DNA of 64,000 nt from JABWCQ01 sp964587105 (lineage in GTDB: Bacteria > Electryoneota > RPQS01), in NCBI GenBank assembly GCA_964587105.1, contig CAZPKG010000003.1, forward strand, positions 62,001 through 126,000. The letters are read 5' to 3'. A program made the translations under genes and the position numbers. Every line of letters begins with the position of its first letter. The stretch's first letter is position 1. Under the pieces are notes generated by a model. It was not told the origin of the DNA, searched no databases, and saw only the letters and a program-made list of their open reading frames with translations. Below are positions 62,587-64,000 of this stretch, piece by piece.

Positions 62587-63420
62587 GTGATTGAAGCATT
62601 TTCATATCCATTCATGTGGTGGGCGCTCGCGGCCTGCCTCGTGCTTGCCGGAATTCATGCTTATCTCGGATTTCATGTCGTCAAGCGCGGCGTGATCTTC
62701 GTCGATTTGTCAATGGCGCAAATTGCGGCATTTGGAATGGCTGTGGCAATTGCCTTGAATCTGCATGATCATCCGGTTGCAAGCTATCTCTTACCGGTTA
62801 TCACTACATTGATTGGCGCAGTTTTATTCGCGTGGCTGCGCCACCTTGAGCACCGAGTGCCGCTTGAAGCGTTCATCGGAATCGCGTTTGCTTCGGCACA
62901 GGCCGCAGTATTACTTATTCTTGAACACACGGCATCCGGGACCGAGCATCTCAAAGAAACTCTTGTCGGCAACATCTTTACCGTGGCGCCGGACACGGTC
63001 ATACGAACGGCTGCGATTTACACTGGAGTAGGTTTCGTTCATTTCCTGATTAGAAAGCCACTGTTTGAAATTACGAATAATCCTGACAAAGCCAAAGCAG
63101 AGCGCAACCTATTCGGATGGGATGTCTTGTTCTATTCAACTTTTGGATTGGTCGTCACGTCGTCCGTGCGCATCGCCGGCGTGCTGTTGGTGTTTGCGTT
63201 GTTGGTTATCCCTTCAGTTGCCGGCATGCTCGTATCTGATCGCACCAGCATACGCTTATTCGTAGGATGGGTATTCGGTTTTGTCTGCTGCTTCGCGGGA
63301 TTAGTTGCTGCATTTGTCTTTGATTCCCCGGCTGCTCCCATGATACTTGCTGTGCTCACAATATCCTTGATTAGCCACGGATTACTGATTGCGGTAGTCA
63401 GGAAACTCAAGACTAACTGA
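62587..63420 (+). CDS. Metal ABC transporter permease (ABC-3 family, ZnuB-like)
   Basis: A 277-aa permease with about eight membrane segments. GVIFVDLSMAQIAAFGMAVA near residue 40 and VLLVFALLVIPSVAGMLVSD near 200 are conserved ABC-3 motifs. The GTG start immediately follows the binding-protein stop. No ATPase gene follows: the next sequence is a terminator and the convergent rplQ. The ATPase must lie elsewhere or be shared. Confidence 0.92.
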   Translation: MIEAFSYPFMWWALAACLVLAGIHAYLGFHVVKRGVIFVDLSMAQIAAFGMAVAIALNLHDHPVASYLLPVITTLIGAVLFAWLRHLEHRVPLEAFIGIAFASAQAAVLLILEHTASGTEHLKETLVGNIFTVAPDTVIRTAAIYTGVGFVHFLIRKPLFEITNNPDKAKAERNLFGWDVLFYSTFGLVVTSSVRIAGVLLVFALLVIPSVAGMLVSDRTSIRLFVGWVFGFVCCFAGLVAAFVFDSPAAPMILAVLTISLISHGLLIAVVRKLKTN

Positions 63421-63441
63421 CGAACAGGATTGGGTGAAAAA

Positions 63442-63469
63442 AAAGCCGCATGAGCAATCATGCGGCTTT
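63442..63469. terminator. Bidirectional terminator between the metal permease and rplQ
   Basis: A perfect 12-bp stem AAAGCCGCATGA (63442-63453) with TCATGCGGCTTT (63458-63469), loop GCAA. A run of eight A on its left gives a strong T-run on the - strand, so it mainly serves rplQ. Confidence 0.9.
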
Positions 63470-63490
63470 AGTCATTCAAAACAAGAGGGG

Positions 63491-63949
63491 CTATGCGGCG
63501 GCTTTTTTGGCCTTCTTAGCAGCCTTCTTGGGTGCGCTCTTGGCGGCGGGCTTCTTGTCTTCGGCAGCGGGCCTTGCGGCGGCTTGAACGCCTTCGTAGC
63601 CAACTAACTCAACAATGGCCATCGGGGCGGCATCACCGACGCGGACGCCCATCTTGATGATGCGGGTGTAACCGCCGGGGCGATCGGCATTCTTGGGGCC
63701 GACTTCGCTGAAGAGCGTCTGCATTACGGCAGGCTTGCTGAAAAAGCGCGCGACTTCACGGCGCGACGCCAGCGTATCGGTCTTGGCCTTCGTAATCAAC
63801 GGTTCAACAAACGGGCGCAGTTCTTTGGCTTTGCCCAGGGTCGTCTTGATGCGCTTGTGCTCAATCAAATCTTGAGCCAAGTTAATCATTAACGCCTTTT
63901 TATGACTGGACGAGCGTGAAAGCTGGCGTCCCTTATTTAGATGTCTCAT
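63491..63949 (-). CDS. rplQ: Ribosomal protein bL17
   Basis: A 152-aa large-subunit protein. The N-terminal core is clear (MRHLNKGRQLSRSSSHKKAL; IKTTLGKAKELRPFVEPLIT; GGYTRIIKMGVRVGDAAPMAIVELV). A C-terminal extension of about 35 residues is rich in Ala, Lys and Pro. The ATG overlaps the rpoA stop as ATGA, the normal rpoA-rplQ order at the end of the alpha operon. Confidence 0.97.
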   Translation of the reverse strand: MRHLNKGRQLSRSSSHKKALMINLAQDLIEHKRIKTTLGKAKELRPFVEPLITKAKTDTLASRREVARFFSKPAVMQTLFSEVGPKNADRPGGYTRIIKMGVRVGDAAPMAIVELVGYEGVQAAARPAAEDKKPAAKSAPKKAAKKAKKAAA

Positions 63950-64000
63950 TTCTTATCGAAGTCCACGGAAAGATACTTTTCCACGTCCATGCCGAAGTGC
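63946..64000 (-). CDS. rpoA: RNA polymerase alpha subunit, C-terminal end only
   Basis: The last 17 codons encode HFGMDVEKYLSVDFDKK and then TGA, matching the C-terminus of alpha subunits (GM.L..YL pattern). The rest of the gene lies beyond the window. It overlaps rplQ by 4 bases. Confidence 0.85.
   Translation of the reverse strand, partial: HFGMDVEKYLSVDFDKK

Noticed and set aside
1..64000. tRNA, rRNA or riboswitch genes
   Set aside because: I looked at the gene-free stretches for cloverleaf, rRNA and common riboswitch patterns and saw none; a covariance-model scan would be needed to exclude small ncRNAs.

Overview
This window comes from a Gram-negative bacterium, most likely in or near the FCB superphylum (a Zixibacteria, Calditrichota, Electryoneota or Marinimicrobia-like lineage). 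That placement is inferred from four things seen in the sequence. There is a complete DAP-type peptidoglycan and division (dcw) cluster. There is a type IV pilus with a secretin. Three secreted proteins end in C-terminal sorting domains of the T9SS type A kind (YPNPFNP or FPNPFN near the start, LLK at the end). E. coli-like sigma-70 and very clear sigma-54 promoters are present. Base composition looks close to 50% GC. I cannot name the genus.

Layout. Positions 1-17120 (+) hold the dcw cluster: mraZ (5' end outside the window), a small STAS-like ORF, an internal terminator, then rsmH-ftsL-ftsI-murE-murF-mraY-murD-ftsW-murG-murC-murB-ftsQ-ftsA-ftsZ, mostly with overlapping stops and starts and without ddl. 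An M42 aminopeptidase follows. Positions 18361-23880 (-) hold two tandem subtilisin-like (S8) secreted proteases with T9SS tails.

Positions 24152-52392 (-) are a type IV pilus island of about 28 kb in three apparent transcription units. (1) A roughly 21 kb run from 45138 down to 24152 begins with a receiver-less sigma-54 activator. It continues through a giant Ig-repeat lipoprotein, an outer-membrane protein, minor pilins, a TPR protein, a PilT/PilU paralogue, a four-gene signalling block (DUF4388; MshEN fused to a DnaA-like AAA+ ATPase; a receiver; a degenerate histidine kinase), a PilM-PilN fusion, a small lipoprotein, pilO, pilP and pilQ. (2) pilA stands alone. (3) pilB, a degenerate cyclase-fold protein, pilT, pilC and pilR form the third unit. 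Each unit is preceded by a near-perfect -24/-12 sigma-54 promoter, and PilR and the receiver-less activator are the obvious candidate activators.

Positions 52657-64000 are mixed. They carry ychF, a REP-associated tyrosine transposase between 39-bp inverted repeats, a beta-helix lipoprotein, a repeat-rich intergenic stretch, a Cys-rich secreted protein, DUF1385 (YqhQ) and rpmE. On the + strand follow a beta-propeller T9SS protein and a probable zinc/manganese uptake locus (small His/Cys-rich protein, outer-membrane protein, binding protein, permease, no ATPase in the window). The window ends with rplQ and the tail of rpoA on the - strand.

The most interesting part is the pilus island. A PATAN-like protein, an MshEN-DnaA-like ATPase fusion, a receiver, a kinase lacking its phospho-acceptor histidine and a cyclase-like pseudoenzyme are all cotranscribed with pilus motor genes. 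This looks like a pilus-control system I do not recognise from well-studied models.
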